From Streptomyces spinosus (GTDB taxonomy: Bacteria > Actinomycetota > Actinomycetes > Streptomycetales > Streptomycetaceae), in the NCBI RefSeq assembly GCF_020400655.1, contig NZ_JAINRC010000017.1, forward strand, positions 1 through 64,000: a stretch of DNA of 64,000 bases. Reading direction: 5' to 3'. The position numbers and the translations under genes are program-made. The notes under the pieces are model-generated. The model did not search any database. It was not told the origin of the DNA and saw nothing but the letters and a program-made list of their open reading frames with translations. Below are positions 36,954 to 45,697 of this stretch, in pieces (the first letter of the stretch is position 1; the number at the start of each line of letters is the position of its first letter).

Positions 36954-37550
36954 TCAGTACTGCGGACGGTTGAACCAGGAGCCGCCGGCCTTGTTGGCGC
37001 AGAACACGATGATGAGGATGCTCAGCACCAGGCTGATCAGGGCGAGGAAGTTGCCGCCCAGCAGGGTCACCAGGCTGATCAGGGTGACGACCGAGCCGTA
37101 GACGATCGCCGAGACGCGGACGCCGCCGCGTCCGCCCGCGAACTTGACGGCGGTGAAGATCGCCCAGAAGGCGAAGGCCAGGACGATGACGCCGAAGACG
37201 ATCATCACGCCCACACCGATGCTGGCGGCCTTGTCGGCGTCCGTCGACGAGACGCTGCTGTCCGACGAGATGGCGTCACGGATCCGGTCGGCGAACATGG
37301 CGCTGCCCAGGACCAGCAGCAGACCGGCGAGCGCCTGGCAGACGCCCAGGATCCAGAGGAACACGCGCGCGGCCTTCACCCCGCCCGGCATCTGGGCGGG
37401 CCCGGCCGGGTAGCCGTAGCCGGGCTGCTGGTACCCGGGGGCCGCCGGGTAGCCGTAACCGGGCTGCTGCTGCGGGTAGCCGTAGCCGGGCTGCTGGCCC
37501 TGCTGGCCCTGCGGCGGGCCGTAGGGGTTGTTGGGGTCGCCAAAGCTCAT
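36954..37550 (-). CDS. small membrane protein with Gly/Pro/Tyr/Gln-rich N-terminus
   Basis: A 198-residue protein. The first ~55 residues are a low-complexity cytoplasmic stretch built on repeats of QQPGYGYP. They are followed by about four hydrophobic segments and a short polar C-terminus (GGSWFNRPQY). Proteins of this shape are common in actinobacteria and have no assigned reaction. I chose the ATG at 37550 because GGAGG lies just upstream; the ATG at 37574 has no comparable site. It is convergent with the response regulator and divergent from folD. Confidence 0.85.
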   Translation of the reverse strand: MSFGDPNNPYGPPQGQQGQQPGYGYPQQQPGYGYPAAPGYQQPGYGYPAGPAQMPGGVKAARVFLWILGVCQALAGLLLVLGSAMFADRIRDAISSDSSVSSTDADKAASIGVGVMIVFGVIVLAFAFWAIFTAVKFAGGRGGVRVSAIVYGSVVTLISLVTLLGGNFLALISLVLSILIIVFCANKAGGSWFNRPQY

Positions 37551-37786
37551 GGCGGTCTTCCTCCGTTTGCTCAAGTGCGGGGACGACGCGCGGCACGGTT
37601 CGGAGGAAGTTCTACAGATGCGGTCCGTCCCCCCGGTACTGCCCGCGGCACTGTCCGGTCATCGTTCTTTAACAGGCTCTTACTTGTCCAGCCGGAGGCG
37701 TCAGGTGTTGTGCAAGTGCAACATCACTGATCATGCCGTGACACCCTGATTGGAACCGGGGCCGGGTCATCCGCGAGGATGGGACC

Positions 37787-38641
37787 ATGACCGCCCAGAT
37801 TCTCGATGGCAAGGCCACCGCAGCCGAGATCAAGTCCGATCTGACCGCCCGCGTGGCGGCGCTGAAGGAGAAGGGCGTCACGCCCGGCCTCGGCACGATC
37901 CTGGTCGGGGACGACCCCGGCAGCCAGAAGTACGTCGCGGGCAAGCACCGCGACTGCGCCCAGGTGGGCATCGCCTCCATCCAGCGCGAACTGCCCGCCA
38001 CCGCCACCCAGGAGGAGATCGAGGCGGTCGTCCGCGAACTGAACGAGGACCCGGCCTGCACCGGCTACATCGTCCAGCTGCCGCTGCCCAAGGGCATCGA
38101 CGAGAACCGCGTCCTGGAGCTGATGGACCCGGCCAAGGACGCCGACGGCCTGCACCCGATGAACCTCGGCCGCCTCGTCCTGAACGAGCCGGCCCCGCTG
38201 CCCTGCACCCCCAACGGCATCCTCACCCTGCTCCGCCGCCACGGCGTGGAGATCAAGGGCGCCGAGGTCGTGGTCGTCGGCCGCGGTGTCACCATCGGCC
38301 GCCCGATGCCGCTGCTGCTCACCCGGCGCAGCGAGAACGCCACCGTCACCCAGTGCCACACCGGCACCCGTGACCTCTCCGCGCACCTGAAGCGGGCCGA
38401 CATCATCATCGCCGCGGCCGGCTCCCCGCACCTGATCCGCGCCGAGGACGTCAAGCCGGGCGCGGCCGTCCTGGACGTCGGCGTCTCCCGCAACGCCGAG
38501 GGCAGGATCGTCGGCGACGTCCACCCGGACGTGACCGAGGTGGCCGGCTGGATCTCCCCGAACCCCGGCGGCGTCGGCCCGATGACCCGGGCCCTGCTGC
38601 TGGTCAACGTGGTCGAGGCGGCGGAGCGCAGTGCCGGCTGA
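37787..38641 (+). CDS. folD: methylenetetrahydrofolate dehydrogenase/cyclohydrolase
   Basis: A 284-residue bifunctional FolD that interconverts 5,10-methylene-, methenyl- and 10-formyl-tetrahydrofolate. Visible features are the catalytic Lys in SQKYVAGKHRDC, the conserved VQLPLPKGID, DADGLHP, the Rossmann stretch VVVVGRGVTIGRP and the C-terminal PGGVGPMT. The 236-bp upstream gap holds an imperfect palindrome around 37706-37723 but no clear promoter. The DUF3017 gene begins inside its last codons. Confidence 0.96.
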   Translation: MTAQILDGKATAAEIKSDLTARVAALKEKGVTPGLGTILVGDDPGSQKYVAGKHRDCAQVGIASIQRELPATATQEEIEAVVRELNEDPACTGYIVQLPLPKGIDENRVLELMDPAKDADGLHPMNLGRLVLNEPAPLPCTPNGILTLLRRHGVEIKGAEVVVVGRGVTIGRPMPLLLTRRSENATVTQCHTGTRDLSAHLKRADIIIAAAGSPHLIRAEDVKPGAAVLDVGVSRNAEGRIVGDVHPDVTEVAGWISPNPGGVGPMTRALLLVNVVEAAERSAG

Positions 38642-39104
38642 GGACACCCGCGGGCCCGCGGAGCCGACCGTGCGCGACGCGATCAGCGCCCCCGACGCCG
38701 AGGGGCGCCCGCGCCGCGTCACCCGCCGCTTCCCGCTGTTCACCAGGGACACCGCCCGCCCCGAGGGCGGCGGCCGGGCCGCGCCCGGCGACGCCCCGGC
38801 GCCCGCCCGGCAGTGGCCCCTGCTCGTCGTGCTGTCGGCGGTGGCGCTCGGCCTGCTGCTGACCGCGCTCGACGTGTTCCGCTACGGCACCCTGCTGATC
38901 GGCGCCGGCCTGCTGGCCGGGGCCGTCATGCGCTGGATGCTGCCCGGCGTCGGCATGCTCGCCGTCCGCTCCCGCTTCACGGACATCGCCACCTACGGCG
39001 TGCTCGGCCTGGCCATCGTGCTGCTCGCGTTGATGGCCCAGCCCCACCCGTTGCTGCAGATCCCGTTCCTGAAGGACATCCTGCACTTCACGCTCGACAA
39101 GTAG
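38631..39104 (+). CDS. DUF3017 membrane protein
   Basis: A 157-residue protein with a ~60-residue polar, Pro/Arg-rich start and three hydrophobic segments, matching actinobacterial DUF3017 proteins in size, topology and position after folD. The GTG at 38631 overlaps folD by 11 bp, so the genes are translationally coupled. No function is known. A strong hairpin follows. Confidence 0.85.
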   Translation: MPAEDTRGPAEPTVRDAISAPDAEGRPRRVTRRFPLFTRDTARPEGGGRAAPGDAPAPARQWPLLVVLSAVALGLLLTALDVFRYGTLLIGAGLLAGAVMRWMLPGVGMLAVRSRFTDIATYGVLGLAIVLLALMAQPHPLLQIPFLKDILHFTLDK

Positions 39105-39114
39105 CGCGCACGGT

Positions 39115-39159
39115 ACGGCGGTGGCCCGCGTCTCCCCCGGGGACGCGGGCCACCGCCGT
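39115..39159. terminator. 18-bp perfect-stem terminator
   Basis: An 18-bp perfect stem (39115-39132 with 39142-39159) is followed by CTTCCCCC. It ends the folD operon. Confidence 0.85.
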
Positions 39160-39320
39160 CTTCCCCCGGCCCGACGCTACGGCCGTCCGCCGCACACCGC
39201 CTCCGCCTCCGGGCCGAACCGCCGTACCGCCCATGGGGGTACGACGGCCGGGAGCTGCAACTTCCGCGGTACCGCGCGTGGTTGACTCCCGGGTCCGGCC
39301 GTGCGGGTTACCCTGCGGCG

Positions 39321-40490
39321 ATGCGCCCGAGGACCCCCCGCCCGCTCGTCGTGGACACGTTGATCGCGGTGGCCATGGCCGTGGTGGCCGTCCTGGTCGG
39401 GCAGGAGTCCCGGTCGCAGGGATGGCTGGAACTCGACGCCCGCGCCTACGCCCTCGTCGCCCTCGCCCACCTCCCGGTCGCCCTGCGCGGCCGTCACCCC
39501 CTCGCCGTCTTCGCGGTCGTCGAGACCGCCGCGACCTGCTACATCAGCCTCGGCTACTGGCCGGTGGTGTGCACCTTCGGCGCCATGCTCGCCCTGTACA
39601 CCGTGGCCTCCGTCCGCCCGCCGTGCACCGCCCTGGCCTGCGCCGCCTGCGCCTCCGCGATCTGGGTGTACGCCGGCCTGGTCAGCCACAGCCCCTCCAT
39701 GCCGTCCGTGGTCGGCCAGGCCCTGCTCTACAGCTCGGTGCTCGTCTGGTTCGGGTACCTGGCCCGCCGCAGCGCCGAACTCACCCTGCGGCTGCGCGCC
39801 GAACAGGCCGAGCGGGCCCGCCGCGCGGTCGCCGAGGAACGCGGCCGGATAGCCCGCGAACTGCACGACGTCGTCGCCCACCACATGTCCGTCATCTCCG
39901 TGCAGGCCGGCCTCGCCCGGTTCGTCTTCGACTCCGACCCCGCCAAGGCGCGCGGCGCGCTCGGCACCATAGCCGACACCAGCCGCGAGGCCCTGGACGA
40001 GCTGCGCCGCATGCTCCAGGTGCTACGCGAGGAGGACCCCGAGGCTCCGCAGCGGGCCCCCATGCCCACCCTGGCCCGGCTCGGCGAGCTCGTGGACCGG
40101 GTCCGGGCCGGCGGCCTGCCCGTGGACCTCCGGGTCGAGGGCACCGCCCGCCCGCTGCCGCCCGGTGTCGAACTGTGCGCCTACCGCGTCGTCCAGGAAG
40201 CCCTCACCAACGCCCTCAAACACGCCGGTCCCGCACACGCGCGCGTGGAACTCCGGTACGGAGCCCACGAGCTGACCGTCCGCGTCACCGACGACGGCGA
40301 GGGGGCAGAACCGGACAGAATGCCCACAGGTGGTGGTCACGGCTTGATTGGCATGCGGGAGCGGGCCACGCTCTACGGCGGGACGATCAGTGTCGGCCCA
40401 CGCACCGAGGGCGGCTACGAGGTCCGGCTGACCCTGCCGACCTCGGCCGCCGAACGCGACCGCGGGGGCGCGCGGGAAGCGGAGCGTTAA
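39321..40490 (+). CDS. DesK/NarX-type sensor histidine kinase
   Basis: A 389-residue HisKA_3 kinase with about four to five membrane segments in residues 10-150. The phosphoacceptor His is in RIARELHDVVAHHMSV, and ATP-binding motifs are NALKHAG, DDGEG and GGGHGLIGMRER. The ATG at 39321 is chosen; a GTG-like extension from 39282 adds nothing recognisable. The partner response regulator starts 35 bp downstream. The signal is unknown. Confidence 0.9.
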   Translation: MRPRTPRPLVVDTLIAVAMAVVAVLVGQESRSQGWLELDARAYALVALAHLPVALRGRHPLAVFAVVETAATCYISLGYWPVVCTFGAMLALYTVASVRPPCTALACAACASAIWVYAGLVSHSPSMPSVVGQALLYSSVLVWFGYLARRSAELTLRLRAEQAERARRAVAEERGRIARELHDVVAHHMSVISVQAGLARFVFDSDPAKARGALGTIADTSREALDELRRMLQVLREEDPEAPQRAPMPTLARLGELVDRVRAGGLPVDLRVEGTARPLPPGVELCAYRVVQEALTNALKHAGPAHARVELRYGAHELTVRVTDDGEGAEPDRMPTGGGHGLIGMRERATLYGGTISVGPRTEGGYEVRLTLPTSAAERDRGGAREAER

Positions 40491-40525
40491 GGGACGGGAC
40501 ACGGCCGGGGGGACGACGGTACGGA

Positions 40526-41191
40526 ATGATCAGAGTGCTCGTCGTGGACGACCAGTTCCTCATCCGGGCCGGACTCGTCGGCCTGCTCGACGCCGCGCCC
40601 GGCTTCGAGGTCGTGGGCGAGGCGGGGGACGGCGAGCAGGCCGTACGGCTCGCCGCCGAGACCCGGCCCGACGTCGTCCTCATGGACATCCGGATGCCCG
40701 GCGTCAACGGGATCGAGGCCACCGAACGGATCCTCGCCGAGGCCGCCGAACGGCCGCCCCGGGTCCTGGTGCTGACCACCTTCGACCTGGACGAGTACGT
40801 GTACGGCGCGCTGCGCGCCGGTGCCTCCGGTTTCCTGCTGAAGGACTCCGGTCCCGAGCGGCTGCTGGCGGCGGTCACGGCGGTCGACGGCGGCGACGCC
40901 CTGTTCGCCCCCAGCGTCACCCGGCGCCTGGTGGAGGCCTTCGCCCGCCAGCAGGCCCCCGCCGACACCGCGCCGCCTCCCGACCTGGACGTGCTCACCT
41001 CCCGCGAGGTGGAGGTCCTCAGACTCACCGCCCGGGGCCTGTCCAACCTGGAGATCGCCGACCGCCTCTTCATCAGCGAGGCCACCGTCAAGACCCACCT
41101 CAACCGCACCATGACCAAGCTCGATCTCGGCAGCCGGGCGCAGGCGGTGGTGCTGGCGTACGAGACGGGACTGGTCACCCCTGGCGGTTGA
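40526..41191 (+). CDS. NarL/LuxR-type response regulator
   Basis: A 221-residue regulator. The receiver has VVDDQF, phospho-Asp in VVLMDIRMPG and Lys in LLKDSG. The C-terminal HTH has LTSREVEVLRLTARG and ISEATVKTHLNRTMTKLDL. It forms a pair with the kinase just upstream. Targets cannot be told from the sequence. Confidence 0.92.
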   Translation: MIRVLVVDDQFLIRAGLVGLLDAAPGFEVVGEAGDGEQAVRLAAETRPDVVLMDIRMPGVNGIEATERILAEAAERPPRVLVLTTFDLDEYVYGALRAGASGFLLKDSGPERLLAAVTAVDGGDALFAPSVTRRLVEAFARQQAPADTAPPPDLDVLTSREVEVLRLTARGLSNLEIADRLFISEATVKTHLNRTMTKLDLGSRAQAVVLAYETGLVTPGG

Positions 41192-41275
41192 CCGCCGCCC
41201 TGGCATCCTTTTGGTCAGCGCGTACCGTGCGACCTGCAAGGATGACCGGGGGAAGAGGGGAAGAGGGGGTAGGCG

Positions 41276-43042
41276 ATGCCTCGGTGGAAAGCCCTGCCGG
41301 AGGATCTGGACCCGCAGATGAGGGAGTTCACCGTCCGGTTGCGGCAACTGGCCGACCGCGGTGGCCTGAACACGGCGGCCCTGGCCGACCGCACGGGCTA
41401 CGGCAAGACGTCCTGGGAGCGCTATCTGGACGGCCGGCTCCTCGCCCCGAAGGGCGCGGTCATCGCCCTCGCCGAGGCCACGGGCACCGACCCCGGCCCG
41501 CTGACCACCCTGTGGGAACGGGCCGAACGGTCCTGGACCCGGGCGGAGTCGAACGACGACCACACGTTCCAGGCCATCGACATCACCGACTCCCGAGCGG
41601 CCCTCGGCGACCTGGCCGGGACGGGGAAGACGGCACGCGTCCCCGGAACGAAGCCGGCGGGCCCGACCGGCGGCACCGGGGGGCGTGACGGAGCGACCGT
41701 CCGTCGGGCCGGGGGGCCGGCTGACGGCACGGCCGGGGCCGTGTCCGCGGGATCGGCCGGCGTCGCTGGGGGGAAGTCCGCGGGTGCGACCGTGAAGCGG
41801 GCCGCGGGGGCCGCCGGTGCCGCCGCCACGGGTACGTCCCCGCGCGCGTCCGGGGGGCCGGACGGCCGGAAGGACGCCGGCACGGGTGAGGGCGGTGGTC
41901 TCGCGGCCGCACGGGCAATCGCCGGTCCCGCCGGTGTCCCGCCGAGGATCCCGGCCCAGCCGGCCGCCTCACAGGCCGACGGCATCCGCGACGGCGTGCC
42001 GGACGGTACGGCGACCGGCGGCGACGGGGGCGGCGGTGACGGCTCGGCCACGGCGGGGGAGAGCGGCCGGGGTACGGCGCCGGGCGCCGGCCCGGACGCC
42101 GCGGACAGCGCCGGTACCGCGTCCTCCGCTGACGCCCGTACCGCGTCCGGCGATGCCGAGCCGCCCGTCCGTAACTCGTGGGGGGTGGCCGGTTACCGGG
42201 GTCCGTCGAAGGCGAGCGTCCGCCCGGGCACCCGGCCCGGCCCGGCGCGGACCCCGTCCTCCTCGCCCCTGAGCCCGGACACGCCCGCCCGGTCCCCGGG
42301 CCTCCCGGCCGGGACCCCGGGGGTGCCGGCTCGGTTCCCGGACGCCGCGGGCGGAGGCCCGAACACCTCCGCCTGGCCCCCGGGCCTCACCGTCGGAACC
42401 CCGGCCGTGCCTCCCCGCACCCCGGGCCTCACCGCCGGAACCCCGACCACCGCCCTGCGTACCCCGGCCGTCCCCGCCGCAGCCCCGGCCGGCCCCGCCC
42501 GTACCCCGGGCGGCGCCGGCGGAGCCGCCGGAGGCCGGCGGTGGTCCGTGCACCGGCAGCAGGTGGCGATGTTCTTCGCGGGACTCGTCGGGGTGGGCGT
42601 GCTCATCGCCGGTTTCCTCTTCGTCACCCGGCAAGGCGGGGACGGGCGGGACGCGGGTGCCCGTACGCCGGCCTCCCCGTCCGCCCCCGCACGGCCGAGC
42701 CCGCCCCCCGGCGTGAAGTGCGTCGGCGCCTCCTGCACCGGCAAGGACGCCGAGGCCATGGGGTGCAGCGGTGACCTGGTGAGCACCGCGAAGACCGCCA
42801 CCGTCGGCACCACCACCCTGGAGGTCCGCTACAGCAAGACGTGCGGAACCGCCTGGGGCCGGATCACCGGCGGCGCACCGGGCGACACCGTACGGGTGAC
42901 CGTGGGCAAGGTCCGCCAGACGGGCGACATCACCGCCGTGGGGGACACCATCGGCTACACCCCGATGGTCGCCGTGCACGGCCCGGCACAGGCCAGGGCC
43001 TGCGCCACGCTCGCCTCGGGCGAGACCGGCTGCACCGACTAA
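41276..43042 (+). CDS. XRE-type HTH protein with membrane anchor and DUF2690 domain
   Basis: A 588-residue protein in three parts. Residues ~10-85 are an XRE-like HTH (AALADRTGYGKTSWERYL). Residues ~100-420 are a long Ala/Gly/Pro/Thr-rich linker with repeated PG-type units, probably disordered. A single membrane segment near 435-455 (MFFAGLVGVGVLIAGFLFV) leads to an extracellular domain with four Cys residues (CVGASC, GCSGD, SKTCG) matching DUF2690. Such proteins are common in Streptomyces and may carry a signal from the envelope to DNA. It starts 84 bp after the response regulator. Confidence 0.83.
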   Translation: MPRWKALPEDLDPQMREFTVRLRQLADRGGLNTAALADRTGYGKTSWERYLDGRLLAPKGAVIALAEATGTDPGPLTTLWERAERSWTRAESNDDHTFQAIDITDSRAALGDLAGTGKTARVPGTKPAGPTGGTGGRDGATVRRAGGPADGTAGAVSAGSAGVAGGKSAGATVKRAAGAAGAAATGTSPRASGGPDGRKDAGTGEGGGLAAARAIAGPAGVPPRIPAQPAASQADGIRDGVPDGTATGGDGGGGDGSATAGESGRGTAPGAGPDAADSAGTASSADARTASGDAEPPVRNSWGVAGYRGPSKASVRPGTRPGPARTPSSSPLSPDTPARSPGLPAGTPGVPARFPDAAGGGPNTSAWPPGLTVGTPAVPPRTPGLTAGTPTTALRTPAVPAAAPAGPARTPGGAGGAAGGRRWSVHRQQVAMFFAGLVGVGVLIAGFLFVTRQGGDGRDAGARTPASPSAPARPSPPPGVKCVGASCTGKDAEAMGCSGDLVSTAKTATVGTTTLEVRYSKTCGTAWGRITGGAPGDTVRVTVGKVRQTGDITAVGDTIGYTPMVAVHGPAQARACATLASGETGCTD

Positions 43043-43420
43043 CCGACCAGGTGCGCTGTCCGGGGGCGGCGGGGCGGAAGAAACGGAAGGGGAATTTCCG
43101 GAGGCGACGCATACCCGGCCGGATCCTGGGCACGGGACGGGTGTTCCCCCCACGGGAGTCCGGCACGCCGGCACCCCCACCGGCGGCCGTCTCCGTCCCC
43201 CCCTCTCCCGGACGGACGGCCGCCGCTTCGTACCCCCGCGCACCGCTCCCGGCAGGTGATACGTCCCCCTGATCCCCTTGTGGGGTGAGCCACACAGCCC
43301 CGGACATCTCACCTGCCGGATGCGCGATAGCCTGACCGCTGGATCTCTCTTGACGCCAAGAGATCGATCATCCGCCCGGGGCAGGGACGCCCCACCGCCA
43401 GCTGTCATACGGAGAACGCC
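43043..43420 (+). other. 378-bp gap upstream of mdh
   Basis: No convincing coding sequence is present. The first half is G/C-rich with short C runs. The second half holds a palindrome at 43346-43363 and the mdh leader. I could not place a standard -35/-10 pair with correct spacing. Confidence 0.6.
43346..43363. promoter_or_regulatory. palindrome before mdh
   Basis: TCTCTTG (43346-43352) and CAAGAGA (43357-43363) are perfect inverted repeats with a 4-nt spacer, 58 bp before the mdh start. A TTGACG hexamer spans the spacer. The symmetry suggests an operator for a dimeric regulator of central metabolism. Confidence 0.5.
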
Positions 43421-44410
43421 ATGACCCGCACTCCCGTGAACGTCACCGTCACCGGCGCGGCCGGCCAGATCGGTTACGCCCTGCTCTTCCGCATCGCCTC
43501 GGGCCAGCTGCTCGGCGCGGACGTGCCGGTCCGCCTGCGCCTCCTGGAGATCACCCCGGCCCTGAAGGCGGCCGAGGGCACGGCGATGGAGCTGGACGAC
43601 TGCGCCTTCCCGCTGCTCCAGGGCATCGACATCACCGACGACCCGAACGTCGCGTTCGACGGCGCCAACGTGGCCCTGCTGGTGGGCGCCCGTCCGCGCA
43701 CCAAGGGCATGGAGCGCGGTGACCTGCTGGAGGCCAACGGCGGCATCTTCAAGCCGCAGGGCAAGGCCATCAACGACCACGCGGCGGACGACATCAAGGT
43801 CCTCGTCGTCGGCAACCCGGCCAACACCAACGCGCTCATCGCGCAGGCCGCCGCGCCGGACGTCCCGGCCGAGCGCTTCACCGCGATGACCCGTCTGGAC
43901 CACAACCGCGCCCTGACCCAGCTGGCGAAGAAGACGGGCAGCAGCGTCTCCGACATCAAGCGGCTCACCATCTGGGGCAACCACTCCGCCACCCAGTACC
44001 CGGACATCTTCCACGCCACGGTCGCCGGCAAGAACGCCGCCGAGGTCGTGGGCGACGAGAAGTGGCTGGCGGAGGAGTTCATCCCGACCGTCGCCAAGCG
44101 CGGTGCGGCGATCATCGAGGCCCGTGGCGCGTCCTCCGCCGCCTCCGCCGCCAACGCCGCGATCGACCACGTCCACACCTGGGTGAACGGCACCGCCGAG
44201 GGCGACTGGACCTCCATGGGCATCCCGTCGGACGGTTCCTACGGCGTTCCGGAGGGCCTGATCTCCTCCTTCCCGGTCACCTGCAAGGACGGCAAGTACG
44301 AGATCGTCCAGGGCCTGGACGTCAACGAGTTCTCCCGTGCCCGCATCGACGCCTCCGTCAAGGAGCTCGAGGAGGAGCGCGAGGCGGTCCGCGGCCTCGG
44401 CCTCATCTGA
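43421..44410 (+). CDS. mdh: malate dehydrogenase
   Basis: A 329-residue NAD-dependent malate dehydrogenase of the group that lacks the dimer-type short N-terminus. Residues 10-20 carry the NAD-binding VTGAAGQIGYALLF. VGNPANTNALIA, the catalytic TRLDHNRA and IWGNHSATQYPD (active His) are intact. It oxidises malate to oxaloacetate in the TCA cycle. It is single-gene, with a long upstream region and an inverted repeat and tRNA-like gene just downstream. Confidence 0.97.
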   Translation: MTRTPVNVTVTGAAGQIGYALLFRIASGQLLGADVPVRLRLLEITPALKAAEGTAMELDDCAFPLLQGIDITDDPNVAFDGANVALLVGARPRTKGMERGDLLEANGGIFKPQGKAINDHAADDIKVLVVGNPANTNALIAQAAAPDVPAERFTAMTRLDHNRALTQLAKKTGSSVSDIKRLTIWGNHSATQYPDIFHATVAGKNAAEVVGDEKWLAEEFIPTVAKRGAAIIEARGASSAASAANAAIDHVHTWVNGTAEGDWTSMGIPSDGSYGVPEGLISSFPVTCKDGKYEIVQGLDVNEFSRARIDASVKELEEEREAVRGLGLI

Positions 44411-44431
44411 TCCGACGTGGTGCGGCCCGGC

Positions 44432-44462
44432 GCCGGTGCGCTATAGTTGATCACGCACCGGC
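44432..44462 (+). promoter_or_regulatory. -10-like box inside an inverted repeat before the tRNA-like gene
   Basis: TATAGT (44442-44447) is a good -10 candidate; no -35 consensus is seen at the usual distance. It is flanked by a perfect 9-bp inverted repeat, GCCGGTGCG (44432-44440) and CGCACCGGC (44454-44462). The same repeat could act as the mdh terminator hairpin or as an operator over the promoter. Confidence 0.5.
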
Positions 44463-44488
44463 CGCCGGAAAACCCGGCACCAGGTGAT

Positions 44489-44561
44489 GCGTTGGTGGTC
44501 CAAGGAAAGACGCCCCGCTTCCTGCGGGGAGATGCAGGTGCAAGGCCTGCCCGGCGCTCCA
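44489..44561 (+). tRNA. divergent tRNA-Gly(UCC)-like gene
   Basis: These 73 nt fold as a complete tRNA. Acceptor: GCGTTGG (44489-44495) with CCGGCGC (44551-44557), using two G-U pairs, then U73 (44558) and encoded CCA (44559-44561). D arm: GTC/GAC (44498-44500, 44509-44511), with a very short loop keeping A14 and GG. Anticodon stem CCCCG/CGGGG with loop CTTCCTG, so the anticodon is TCC (44520-44522). Variable loop AGAT. T arm GCAGG/CCTGC with loop TGCAAGG. Known glycine identity features (G1-C72, C2-G71, U73, C35, C36) are present, as are G26-A44 and an A15-U48 Levitt pair. Oddities: G55 instead of pseudouridine-55, U37 instead of a purine, C32-G38 able to pair, and a D loop lacking two positions. 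It may be a non-decoding glycine donor, a regulatory tRNA mimic or a decayed gene. I found no better riboswitch match. Confidence 0.72.
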
Positions 44562-44564
44562 CGT

Positions 44565-44602
44565 ACGAGGTCCCCTTCCGCGATGGCGGAGGGGGACCTC
44601 GT
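44565..44602 (+). terminator. long hairpin terminator after the tRNA-like gene
   Basis: A 17-bp stem (44565-44581 with 44586-44602, one G-T pair) with a 4-nt loop is followed by TTCGTTGTG. It starts 3 bp after the encoded CCA, so the tRNA-like RNA is a discrete transcript unit. It also faces the convergent secreted-protein gene. Confidence 0.85.
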
Positions 44603-44661
44603 TCGTTGTGCGCCTGCGCGTTCTCCCGCGCGACCGCGCACGGGAACTGACGCCCCGTCGG

Positions 44662-45507
44662 TCAGGTGTGCTCCAGTTCGCGCTGGAGTGCGGAGATGTC
44701 CACGGACTGCGCCGGGGCCGGGGTGGCGGACGGGACCGGCTCGTCGTAGCCCGTGAAGGTCAGGTCCTGGTCGGTGCCGGCGCCCCGGTGCGTGGCCCGG
44801 ACCAGGCGGTGCGGGCCGGCCGAGGTGACGTAGAGGGTGATCCTCCTCCCGCGCTCGGTGCCGGTCAGCGGGATCACCTTCGTGCCGTCGATCCTCGTCT
44901 CCCCGCCCTTGGTCAGCGCGGTGTGCGGGGAGGACTCGGCGGCGGCCTCCTTCTGGAAGACGGTCAGGTCGCAGGTGCCGGACATGCCCCGCAGCGCGCC
45001 CTGGTTCGTCGAACCGTGCAGATAGCGGTTCCTCAGGCGCGCGGCCACGGCATCGCCCCGGTGGTCCGGCAGCTGAGCCTTCCAGAACGCGGTGTCCGGC
45101 TTCATCCACACCTGGTCACCCCGCTTGACCAGGGCGACGCTGCCGCCGTCGTCGCCCATGACCAGCTTGCCCACGCAGTTGCCGCCGCGGTCGAGCGTCA
45201 GCTCCAGCGAGGCCGGGGCGCTGCGGTCGTCGCGGGCACGGTGATCCGTGAACACGACGTGCACCGAGTGCGCCGCCAGCAGGCGGCCGCGCGCCTCGTC
45301 CGCCAGGGCGCGCGCACTCGGGCCGTTGGTGGCGGGGGAGTCCGGGAGGCCGGAACCGGAACGTGCCGTGGCCGGCGGAGCGGCCGCCGCGGCGGCCGGA
45401 GCGTGAGCCGTGGCGGGCGCGGCGGGGGCCGTACCCGGCGGCACGAGCGGGGCCAGCAGGGCCGCGGTGATGCTTGCCCCCGCACAGAGTCGCGCTCCAT
45501 GAGCCAT
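44662..45507 (-). CDS. secreted protein of unknown function
   Basis: A 281-residue protein with an N-terminal signal-like segment (ITAALLAPLVPPG), an Ala/Pro-rich stretch to about residue 60, and then a folded domain. The domain's pattern (ADEARGRLLAAHSVHVVF, KLVMGDDGGSVALVKRGDQVWMK, DGTKVIPLTG) resembles LppX/LprG-type lipoprotein-like carriers. No lipobox Cys is clear, so it is probably secreted rather than anchored. AAGGGGG precedes the ATG at 45507. It is convergent with mdh and the tRNA-like gene and divergent from betB. I cannot assign a ligand. Confidence 0.75.
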   Translation of the reverse strand: MAHGARLCAGASITAALLAPLVPPGTAPAAPATAHAPAAAAAAPPATARSGSGLPDSPATNGPSARALADEARGRLLAAHSVHVVFTDHRARDDRSAPASLELTLDRGGNCVGKLVMGDDGGSVALVKRGDQVWMKPDTAFWKAQLPDHRGDAVAARLRNRYLHGSTNQGALRGMSGTCDLTVFQKEAAAESSPHTALTKGGETRIDGTKVIPLTGTERGRRITLYVTSAGPHRLVRATHRGAGTDQDLTFTGYDEPVPSATPAPAQSVDISALQRELEHT

Positions 45508-45697
45508 GGCGCCCCCTTCCGACGCCCCTCCTCACCCTACGTTTGTCGCTTTTCAGCCGCATTTTCAGTGACGCAGCACACTTTCGGCCACCGATTGCGC
45601 ATGCGACGCACCGGCCCCGGGCAGGCGGCGACGGTCCCCAGCCGAGACGGCCCCGTCACGCAGGGGAACGGATCGAGAACGGAAGGCAGCACCGATC

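Noticed and set aside
41660..42530. GC-rich repetitive segment of the XRE/DUF2690 gene as a separate element
   Set aside because: It stays in frame and reads as a disordered Ala/Gly/Pro linker between the HTH and the membrane segment.
44440..44610. Cobalamin or other riboswitch at the tRNA-like locus
   Set aside because: GGTGCAAGGCC briefly recalls a cobalamin element, but the B12 box is absent, no gene follows in the right orientation, and a full tRNA cloverleaf explains the segment better.
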